Part shown: piece by piece, positions 41,519 to 50,100 of the stretch
How the letters are laid out: every line of letters begins with the position of its first letter
Numbering within the stretch: the first letter of the stretch is position 1
From: CBDCWT01 sp965223305
Lineage (GTDB): Bacteria; Planctomycetota; Planctomycetia; Pirellulales; Pirellulaceae
Length of the DNA: 64,000 bases
Direction of reading: 5' to 3'
Assembly (NCBI GenBank): GCA_965223305.1
Contig: CBDCWT010000030.1
Location: forward strand, 113,955 to 177,954
The notes under the pieces: generated by a model
The model's input: the letters and a program-made list of their open reading frames with translations, nothing else
The model's database searches: none
What the model was told of the DNA's origin: nothing
Program-made: the position numbers and the translations under genes

Positions 41519-44077
41519 CTAACGGCGGCTGCTCGCCGGGAGCGTTGTCGAAGCCTCTCTCGCCAGCACCTCGACTGCCAGGAGATCCAGCGGCGAACGA
41601 GCCAGCAGCGTCGACAGCTCTGTCAAACCACTGGAACTCGACAGATAGTCGTCGACCTGTGCAGACCAACTGGCCGGCAACCTTTCAGAAGAGCGGCCAA
41701 CCAACTCAGTCGGACTGTTGAGGAGGGCAGGGGGATCAACCGTGAACGCCGAATGCGCTGCCGCTCCGGCCTCGCCTTCAGCCAACAGCTCGCCCGGCGA
41801 CACAGTCGAAACAGCTGGTCTTGCTTCACCGACGCCACTCTCGCTGTTGAGATAGTTGACGATTAACAGCACATCTTGAGGGGAGACATTGAAGTCCCCA
41901 TTCGTGTCCAGGAATGGCGGTGCCGCTTCCGCTTGCAGCTCTCGGGCTCCCAGCCGGTTCAGATCATTGATGATCTGCAGCGCATCGGCCGGAGAAATAA
42001 AGCCGTCGTTGTTCACATCCAGCTGGACGTCATTCTGCCACGGCGACCGCAGGTCAGTGAATCCGAAGTCGAGCCCCTCGACGACTCCTGCGGACGCCAA
42101 TGACACATGATGGATCCCCGTTTCTGGACTGGTCAAACGTAGCGAACCGGACGTCGCTGCGCGCACCGAGTAATTCCCTGGCGGAAGATTGGCGAGGGCG
42201 TAGGCGCCTGCCGAGTCGGTAACCGCGCTGCTGTGCGGACCGACCAACAAGTTGTCGAACATCACGGTCGACTGGACGTGTGCGTAGGCGATTGCGTAGG
42301 CGATATCGGCCGTCGGTCGACCGAGCGTCAAGGTTGCCACCTCTCCGCTCGAAAGTGCCGGCGTGGTGGCGCGGCCCAGCAGCTGGTCGCCGGCATCGTA
42401 GATCTCAAGCCGCGCGTAGCTGTTCCGGTTTGTCCCGATCGCATCCAGGCTAATGGCGGAGGTTGGCTGCGACAGGTCCGTGCGCAAGCGGCGCGACGGC
42501 GACCACTCCGCACAGAATCCTCCACAGGAGTTGTTGACGCTGCCGAAGACCCGGTCGCCCGTCGCAGCGTTGCTGTCCGGCAACGTCGTCACCGAACTCG
42601 AAGGAGCTTCGCCACCAACGGCGCTCAGCATCACACCGGGCAGAGCGGTGTTGATAATCGTGCCGGTGACCGGATAGTCGTCAGGCTCGACCGCGATCTG
42701 CAAGTCGATGCGCTGTTGAGCCTCGTCAACCAACTCAACGGTCCAGCCTTCGAGCGGTAGCTCGTCGCGATCAAACACACCGTTGGCGTTTTCATCATTC
42801 CAAACCGAACCCTGAATACCTTGCATCGGCACCGAGCCGCGCCGATCGAGGTACCCCACAAATACAGGTGAATGGACGCCGGTCGCGTCATCGATCGTGC
42901 GAATCTCTACTGTGCCGGCTGTTGCCGGGACGTCAAGCAACAAGTCAAGTGTCGCGGTCGGTTCTCCGTATTCCGCAGCGGTCAACCACGGTCCCGAGTC
43001 GACTCGGTATTCGGCGCGACTAACGACGTTCAAGGTGATGTCGTTCTGCAAGCCGCTCGGATTCAAATTGGGCAACGTGCCGACGGCCGAGCTGCCGGCG
43101 AAGCGATAGACCCCGCTTTCTGGATCGTAGTGACCGGACCCATGCAGCGTATGGGCAACATCGAGCACATCAAATACGCCATCGCCGTCGGAGTCCTTCC
43201 AACCGATCATTTCGAGCGAGGATGGAGAGCTAGTATGCGTTTGATAGGCGGTACACAGCAATCCACCTCCAGACTCGCAGTCGCCGGCGTCCATGATGCT
43301 CGGCACCTGTTGAAATCCTGGCAGGGGGTTGTCCGCCGCGTTCAGGTTTTGTGTGTTGTAATAGCCACGGAACGTGTTGAAGGTTCCGCCGCCGGGGTAC
43401 TCATCGCGAGCCCAGAACATGTGGCCTGTTTCGTGTGCGACCGTACTGGCCGGCCTCCCGGCTGGCATCACGAAGAAACGACCACCAGAGAAGGCGAACG
43501 CCCGACTAAACCCACCTGGAGCAAACTGGCCATCTGGGTCGTTTTGGTCGTTAACCACAAAGATCGTAAACGCCCAGTTGGTAGAGTGAGCCTCCCGTTG
43601 GGCGTGGTTGAAGGCTCGGATATCGGTGCTGAAGTCACCAGAGTCGTTAAATCCAACCTCGTCCAAGAAATCGTAGATCCAACTCTGGAAATCCGACGAC
43701 GGGCGCGTGATCGGCTCGTACGATGTGGAAACCGGATTGTCGGCAAACGTATGGTCGATTTGAAAGTTAAGCTGGTGTTTGTCGGTGATGTTGCCAAGCG
43801 CAAGACTCCACCAATCAAGTCCCTCGGCGACCTTCTGTTTGACCTCGGCGATCGCCTCCGCCGTCCAATTCTCAGAGTTGTCGTTGACCGAGCTAAGCTG
43901 CTCGTTGGACTCCATCAGCACCAAGGTGACCAGCACGTCACCCAACATGAACTCTCCGGTGTCCTCAGGCATCGCGCCATAGGGAAGACTGGTGAGCACT
44001 TCGCGTGCTTCGAGCCGTTCGAACGCCAAGGTCCGCCGGGAGTTCAATGGGGAACGCTCTTTAGCCGTTCGTTTCAT
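41519..44077 (-). CDS. Secreted metzincin-like protease with Asp third zinc ligand, SdrD-like and dockerin domains
   Basis: The 852-aa protein starts with a basic N-terminus and LAFERLEAREVLTSLP. The catalytic region has H215-E216-T-G-H219-x5-D225 (HETGHMFWARDEY) and later SIMDAGD, a possible Met-turn. This spacing fits metzincins that use Asp as the third ligand, such as snapalysin, rather than His. Cysteines in GDCESGGGLLCTAY could form a disulfide. An SdrD B-like domain follows (GSVWNDENANGVFDRDELPLEG), then a carboxypeptidase-regulatory-like fold (GAYALANLPPGNYSVRA) and a dockerin pair (LDVNNDGFISPAD, LDTNGDFNVSPQD). The tail is Leu/Ser-rich and less acidic than in the other giants. It is followed by the 37307-41113 gene after a 405-bp gap on the same strand; separate promoters are likely. 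Target unknown. Confidence 0.82.
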   Translation of the reverse strand: MKRTAKERSPLNSRRTLAFERLEAREVLTSLPYGAMPEDTGEFMLGDVLVTLVLMESNEQLSSVNDNSENWTAEAIAEVKQKVAEGLDWWSLALGNITDKHQLNFQIDHTFADNPVSTSYEPITRPSSDFQSWIYDFLDEVGFNDSGDFSTDIRAFNHAQREAHSTNWAFTIFVVNDQNDPDGQFAPGGFSRAFAFSGGRFFVMPAGRPASTVAHETGHMFWARDEYPGGGTFNTFRGYYNTQNLNAADNPLPGFQQVPSIMDAGDCESGGGLLCTAYQTHTSSPSSLEMIGWKDSDGDGVFDVLDVAHTLHGSGHYDPESGVYRFAGSSAVGTLPNLNPSGLQNDITLNVVSRAEYRVDSGPWLTAAEYGEPTATLDLLLDVPATAGTVEIRTIDDATGVHSPVFVGYLDRRGSVPMQGIQGSVWNDENANGVFDRDELPLEGWTVELVDEAQQRIDLQIAVEPDDYPVTGTIINTALPGVMLSAVGGEAPSSSVTTLPDSNAATGDRVFGSVNNSCGGFCAEWSPSRRLRTDLSQPTSAISLDAIGTNRNSYARLEIYDAGDQLLGRATTPALSSGEVATLTLGRPTADIAYAIAYAHVQSTVMFDNLLVGPHSSAVTDSAGAYALANLPPGNYSVRAATSGSLRLTSPETGIHHVSLASAGVVEGLDFGFTDLRSPWQNDVQLDVNNDGFISPADALQIINDLNRLGARELQAEAAPPFLDTNGDFNVSPQDVLLIVNYLNSESGVGEARPAVSTVSPGELLAEGEAGAAAHSAFTVDPPALLNSPTELVGRSSERLPASWSAQVDDYLSSSSGLTELSTLLARSPLDLLAVEVLAREASTTLPASSRR

Positions 44078-44226
44078 TTCCTTGGCAAACCCGAGGGCGT
44101 AGGTCTTGAGGTTTGGGGCGGCTTAGGTCATATCCCGAAGTGCAAGCGAGAGACCGATTTGCGTTGCGCAGCCGCTCCGCCCCCGCCTCGTTCAAGTTAC
44201 ACATCCGCACCAGTTGCAACTCGACT

Positions 44227-44308
44227 GCGGCTCAATCGGAACGCGAAGCGTCAGCGAGGGAACAACTTGCGTTGGTACACCAACTCCCCCTCGCTGACGC
44301 TTCGGGTC
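44227..44308. repeat. REP-like palindromic repeat, third copy
   Basis: CTCAATCGGAACGCGAAGCG at one end and CCCTCGCTGACGCTTCGGG at the other are complementary, as in the copies at 592-764. The gap 44078-44713 holds no gene; otherwise it contains only a short ACCGAG-GCAA-CTCGGT hairpin near 44641. Confidence 0.7.
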
Positions 44309-44713
44309 ATGAAAAACCCCAACGGATCACGATCCCGCCCTACCGGACAGTCAAAACTCACGCCTTATGCGTCGGTAGAAACCGGGCGAATTTCCCTAGA
44401 CCGGCACTGGAGCATAGGATTTACCCCTATTTCCGATCATAAGTGCAGGCAGCGAAAGGCTCAACGAAATGGCGCGCTGGACCCCTCGATTCGTGGGAAC
44501 TTGACGGGCCTGTAACGGATGTGCGATCTGTACCAATCAGTCCGGTTGTAGCGAATGCTGGCGTCCTGCCGACGGGGCGTGTAACGGGGGGTGTCCGACG
44601 CCGAGCGGCTTGATGCTCCGTGTCAATCGTCTTACAGTCACACCGAGGCAACTCGGTTCCCCATATTTGGCCGAGTTTTCCTTGTAACATTTTCCTCCAG
44701 AAGGGTGCTATGC

Positions 44714-45358
44714 ATGCAGAGCGACGAGGAGTTCCTAGTGCTACTGACGGAGATCCGCCAAGGAAATTCGTCGGCTTTGAATTCGCTGCTGGATGCTTGG
44801 CGTTCTGTCCTACGTCTGCATGCTCGCGGTTTGCTAGGTGGACGTTTCTCGGCACGTGCCGATTCGTCCGACATTGTCCAAGAAACCATGCTACAAGCGT
44901 TTCAAGATTTCGAGCAATTTCGCGGTCAAACCAAGGGCGAGTGGATGGCTTGGTTACGTACGATATTGATGGCCAGGGCGAATCGCCTACGGCGATTTCA
45001 CGCCGCCAAGAAGCGGACAGTAACGCGGGAGGTCGAGGAGCTGGCCCAGCACGTCACCGTCGAGGCCCCCGACGCAGCCGATGAACTATCTCAGAGCGAA
45101 CGATTATCTCAAATCGCTGCAGCGCTCGGGGATCTCCCCACGCCCATGTATGAAGTCGTCTTCCGTCGAGTGTTCTTGCGGCAACCTTTCGTCGATGTCG
45201 CCGCCGCAATTGGCCGTTCCCCGGGAGCGACAAGAGTGCTGTGGACCCGCGCAATTCGCAAGCTACGCGATCGGATGCAAGATCCAACAACGTTCGATGC
45301 CATCAACCCGCCATTCAGGCAAAAAGGAGATTCGATCGAAAACTCAGCGCTGGATTAA
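44714..45358 (+). CDS. ECF-type sigma-70 factor (planctomycete kinase-linked type)
   Basis: This 214-aa protein has the sigma-2 region (SALNSLLDAWRSVLRLHARG; DSSDIVQETMLQAFQDFEQF; WMAWLRTILMARANRLRRF) and a sigma-4 helix-turn-helix (QPFVDVAAAIGRSPGATRVLWTRA). The ATG at 44714 is chosen because GAAGGG lies about eight bases before it and because homologous sequence starts there. It directs RNA polymerase to its own promoter set, perhaps including its own. It resembles the Rhodopirellula/Verrucomicrobium-type sigma family and is followed after 47 bases by a Ser/Thr kinase, an arrangement in which the kinase may replace an anti-sigma factor as regulator. No anti-sigma gene is present. Confidence 0.9.
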   Translation: MQSDEEFLVLLTEIRQGNSSALNSLLDAWRSVLRLHARGLLGGRFSARADSSDIVQETMLQAFQDFEQFRGQTKGEWMAWLRTILMARANRLRRFHAAKKRTVTREVEELAQHVTVEAPDAADELSQSERLSQIAAALGDLPTPMYEVVFRRVFLRQPFVDVAAAIGRSPGATRVLWTRAIRKLRDRMQDPTTFDAINPPFRQKGDSIENSALD

Positions 45359-45405
45359 GAGTTCTGCACCAAAGTTCACATCTCTGCCTTCAAGACGAGA
45401 TCTCT

Positions 45406-47088
45406 ATGAACCCCGACCCCGACGAGCAGCTCGGCGACAATCTTGACAGCTACCTAAGATCGCTCGAAAGTGGCCAGTCGATTGAGCCCGAGCAGCCCAC
45501 CTCTGACGAAGCGTCCGAGCTACGTGGTCTGGTGCACGAACTTCATCTCTTAGCGAAGTTCCTGGCCAGCCCCGATCGGGCCAGCGAGGTGGCGGCCACA
45601 CCACCCACCAACATCGGTAAATACAAGGTGCGGCAGCCGCTGGGTGAAGGGGGACAGTCGCGGACATGGTTGGCAGACGACCCGGATCTGGAAAGGCCGG
45701 TCGTAGTGAAACTCTATCGGGATGCCGAAACCGCCACTCAACGCGAACGCGTGTTGCGAGAGGCCCGAGCACTAGCCCGTGTGAACAGCCCGTTTGTCGC
45801 CCGTTGCTTCGATGCGGATCGACACGGCGACCACCCGTTCTTAGTCGTCGAGTACATCGCGGGCAGCCCCCTTGACCGGTTCACCAGCGATCACCCCCTC
45901 GAGATCTCCCATATCGTCGAACTGATCAAAGAGATCGCCGAGGGATTGTCCGCGGTCCACGCCAGCGGGTTGATCCACCGTGACGTCAAACCAGCCAACA
46001 TCATCATCGGCGACGATCGTCGCCCCAGGATCGTCGACTTCGGGATGGCCCACATCAAGGCCACGCCGGTCAGCTCCATCTCGGGTACACCTGCCTATAT
46101 GGCACCCGAACAGGCGCGCGGAGAGATCGACCGGATCGACAATCGTACCGACGTGTTCGGCGTAGGTGCAGTGCTCTACGAACTCCTAACGGGCCGCGCT
46201 CCGTTTCATCGGGAGACACGCGAGCAGACCCTCCAGGCGGCACGCGAAGGTACGATTCTGGCACCAGATCAACTCAATCCATCAGTCCCCAAGGGGCTCA
46301 ACCAGATCTGCATGCGCTGCCTGGCAAAGGAACCGGTCAATCGTTTTTCCACGGTGGACGAGTTGCGACGGGCGCTGGGCGCCTGGCAATCGACACTGCG
46401 CCTCAAACGATCGCTTCCGGTAGTACTGGCGGCTGTCTCTCTCGCCAGTCTTTCGTTGTTGCTGTGGAGTAGCGGATTTCACCGGCAATCCCCAAACGGG
46501 CAGAGTCAAAACCGAAAGGCGACCCTCAGCTCCGTTAGCCAGTTTGCGCCAGACGCACTGCCTGATGACGCACTAGATTTCTTCGCAATCGGCGGGCAGC
46601 TCAGAAAGGACTTCTGGATGCAGGTCGACATACTTGGCGCGCCGCGGAGCGACTCCGGTGTCATCGAGCTGGATGCAGGTGATCGGATCGCTTTCCGCAT
46701 TGAATCGGAACGTGACTGCTACGTCACAATTCTCTCCTACGGGCCGGATGCTCCCGAGCAGCTGTTCCCGCGCGCTCCGTTTGATCGACCCGATGATGGC
46801 CAAGTGCTCGCGGGCAGGCCAAAGACCTTACCGCGGGGGGACGCGCCCCAATCCGCCGCCATCCAAGCGGTACCTTCAAGAGGCAAGGAAGCGCTCTGCG
46901 TCATCGCCTCTTCGCAGCCCATTTCGCTGGGAAGCGGCCACAACGGCAGCCCGCAGCTGGTGTTCCGTAGCGCCCCAAGAAAAGTCCGAGCTAAAGTCAC
47001 TGATCCGAGGCCTGATCCGTCAACCGCAATCTCAGACCTATGCGGTCTCGCAGTTGATCATCCCGTACCGCGTTCAGTCGGGCCCTAG
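45406..47088 (+). CDS. Transmembrane Ser/Thr protein kinase with a DUF4384-like C-terminal domain
   Basis: The 560-aa kinase has all main motifs: GEGGQSRTWLA (Gly loop), K102 in VVVKLY, D193 in HRDVKPANI, D211 in VDFGMA and APEQ. About 60 residues before the domain are acidic and Ser-rich. A single membrane helix (LPVVLAAVSLASLSLLLW) lies near residue 345. The outer part has the DUF4384 pattern (GDRIAFRIESERDCYVTIL; QLFPRAPFDRPDDGQVLAG). ATG at 45406 follows GACGAGA. It lies between the sigma factor (47 bases upstream) and the TPR-CHAT gene (39 bases downstream), so the three are one operon. It may phosphorylate the sigma factor, the CHAT protein or both. Confidence 0.9.
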   Translation: MNPDPDEQLGDNLDSYLRSLESGQSIEPEQPTSDEASELRGLVHELHLLAKFLASPDRASEVAATPPTNIGKYKVRQPLGEGGQSRTWLADDPDLERPVVVKLYRDAETATQRERVLREARALARVNSPFVARCFDADRHGDHPFLVVEYIAGSPLDRFTSDHPLEISHIVELIKEIAEGLSAVHASGLIHRDVKPANIIIGDDRRPRIVDFGMAHIKATPVSSISGTPAYMAPEQARGEIDRIDNRTDVFGVGAVLYELLTGRAPFHRETREQTLQAAREGTILAPDQLNPSVPKGLNQICMRCLAKEPVNRFSTVDELRRALGAWQSTLRLKRSLPVVLAAVSLASLSLLLWSSGFHRQSPNGQSQNRKATLSSVSQFAPDALPDDALDFFAIGGQLRKDFWMQVDILGAPRSDSGVIELDAGDRIAFRIESERDCYVTILSYGPDAPEQLFPRAPFDRPDDGQVLAGRPKTLPRGDAPQSAAIQAVPSRGKEALCVIASSQPISLGSGHNGSPQLVFRSAPRKVRAKVTDPRPDPSTAISDLCGLAVDHPVPRSVGP

Positions 47089-47127
47089 AACAGGCCCCAT
47101 TGTCTCCAAGCCCTCACGAGCAATTCC

Positions 47128-50100
47128 ATGACCGCTTATCTTTGGAGTCGCCGGTCGGCTCCCATTAGTCAAATCGCCCGTCGGCACTTGTCCTGGCCGA
47201 GCTGTTCGGTTGCCGTCACATTTGTGCTTGGTGCGGCTGTTGTTTTGCCTGTGATCGGGTCACATGACGAACCGTCCGCAGTACAGGCTGCCCAGACGCC
47301 CCAGCGGCCTGACGCGGCGAGTCGCCGGTCGCAGCTGATGCACGAGGCGGAGGCAGCTTTGTTGGAAAACCGGTACGAGACGGTCCGACGACTGGTAAAC
47401 CAAGTCGCTGTGATAGACGAGGCCAACTTCGGTCAACACGATTTCAGAACGGCGGAAACGCTCGACAAGCTCGCCGACGTCCTGATTTGGTTAGACCAAT
47501 TCGCAGCAGCAAAAGAGCTGCGGCAGCGCGTCCGTGAGACCGCTGCTGTGCTGTACGGAGCAACAAGTTGGCAGGCCAAGGACGCTGGATTGAGAATCAG
47601 GCTCCTCGTCAAGCGCGCACGGCTGAACGAAGCGGACCGCCGTACCCTGACGCATGCCGACGAAAAACACCGGCAGAGCTTGCACCTGATGGACACAGGC
47701 CAGGTCTACCAGGCACTCGCCGCCGTGAACGAAGCGCTCGGCCGGTACGAAGAGCTGGCGCCCGGCACAAACGATGATCCCGCTGAGTATCCACCACACC
47801 TTCTGTCTTCGATCCTGCGGGTGCAATGCCTGGCCGAACTAGGACGCTTCGAAGAGGCCGTCTCGAGCAGTGAAAACCTACTTGCTGCGGCCCAGCGGCT
47901 CTACTCAGAATCCGACTTTCCAGGTGGCCATCCCAATTTGGCACAGGCCTACTGCTCCGTCGCGACGGTAAGAGAGCTGACCGGTCACCTCAGCCGTCAG
48001 GCGACCGCCGCCGAAAAGGCGGCCGCTATCGGCCAATCGCTTTACGCGGCCGAATCCGAGCCTGCCGGGAGCCCTGTGTCCGCGATGACTCAACGCATCA
48101 TGGCCAGGTCGTGTATTTCCCGTAGCGAGCTGGGCCGCGCGGAAGTACTCACGGAACAAGCCTACGAGACCTTGGCCAGACTATTCCCAGAGCGGGACTA
48201 TCCGGCTGGTAATCCTCATCTGGCGACCACACTCGACCTCCGCGGCAACATCCAGCTCATCCGGGGAAACTACGATCTGGCGATGAAACTGCTCAATGAA
48301 TCTCTCGCTATGCGGCAGCGCCTCTACCCGCTAAAAGACTATCCGCGCGGCCACCGCCGCCTGACGGCCAACCTGACCCGGATCGGGACAACTTTGCAAC
48401 GGCAGGGAAAGTACCAAGAAGCTGTGTCCTACTATCAGCGCGCTTTGGAGATGACCGAGCGGCTCTATCCCCAGGACGACTACCCACGAGGGCACGTGGA
48501 CATCGCCTCCCAATTGACCGTCCTCGGAGACCTGGAATTCCGACGCGGGAACTACCCAGAAGCCCAGCAACTGGCCATGAAGTCACTCGATATGACACTG
48601 GCCATTCACGGCCATGGCCAAGCCAGCAGCTCACCGGACCATCCACATATTGCCAAACGGCTGGCGATGCTTGGCCGTGTGCTTAGCCGACGGGGACAGT
48701 TCGGCGAGGCGAAGGAGCGCTACCTTCAATCCCTGGCGATCGCCGAACGTCTGTTTCCCGAATCCATCTTCCCGGACGGACATGTCCAGCTCTACGATTG
48801 CTACAACAGTCTGGGCACTCTCTTCTTTCGTCTGGGGGATTACCGTCAGGCTGAGACCTACCTGTCGCGATCAGTCAGCATCGCAGAGTCGCTGGCTCGC
48901 GACATACCTCGAGTGCAGGCAGCCTTGGCAATGCAGAATCTGGCGACGGTCCTGTCCGCTCAGAGGAATTTCTCTCGTTCAGCCGAGCTCTTTGACGAGG
49001 CCCTCGATCGGTATCGCCAGACGTTTCCCCGGGAACGCTACCCCAACGGTCATCCGTACTTGGCCAACACCCTCACCAACCTCGGTGTGACTCTCTCCAC
49101 CATCGGCCAACATCGCGCCGCGGCCGCACACTACGAAGAAGCGGTCACCATGCTACGAGGTTTGTTCCCCGCCAAAGACTACCCAGACGGCCATCCGCTG
49201 CTGTTTACTGCGCTCGTGAATCTCGCGACTGAAATGGCGTGGTTAGGTGACCATGCGAGCGCACAGGTGTGTCTAGAACAGGCTCTAGAGGTTGGCCAAC
49301 GCCTGTTTCCGAGTGGTTCATACCCAAAAGGACACCCTAAACAATCAATCGCGCACAGTACCATCGCGTTGATCTGCGATAGCAACGGCGCGCACCAACG
49401 AGCGCTGTTCCATCATGGCAGGGCTGTCGAAATCTCCAGGAGACTATATACGACTGAAGAATACCCAAACGGTCATGTCACATTAGCGACACGACTTCAC
49501 AATATCGGCACGAGTTATGCTGAGGCAGGCGATCTGGCAGCGGCAAGGAGGCATTTGCAGGAAGCCCTGCAGATGCGGCGAAAGCTGTACACGGCTGAAG
49601 ACCATCCGGACGGGCACCCGTATCTCGCCTCCACGCTACACGCCTTGGCCTTCGTCTGTCTTAAAGACGGAGAACACGAGCTAGGCGAACGGCATCTTGA
49701 GGAGGCAACAGGAATCTATTCACGGCTGCTAGAGCGACCCGGATCCGCGGAGAGCGCGGCGGGACTCGCAGGATGCAAACGGACGGCTGGGTTGCTTTCA
49801 ATGAAAGATGGGGACTACGCGGCGGCCGCCGATCACCTGCGTGACGCGGTCGCGTTAGCCAGCGGCGGCTCGGACGACAGCATGCCGACTGCCGAGTCGG
49901 CGGATGTCGCCGAGTACTTAAATCTACTGGCAAAGGCCTATCACGCCCAAGGACACCTGGCACGAGCCCAGGCGGAGTTAGTTCGGGCAGGTGCTATCGC
50001 TCGACGGCTGGCGGCGAACCATTTACCTTACGCCGTTGCGGCTGAAGCGCTGAACTATATCCGCTCTCAGCCGCAGATCAGCAGCCGCCTCCTCTCACTC

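Noticed and set aside
42872..44515. Plus-strand frame of 547 codons opposite the metzincin-like gene
   Set aside because: It mirrors a gene with clear motifs and crosses the REP-like repeat at 44227; no domain is recognisable.
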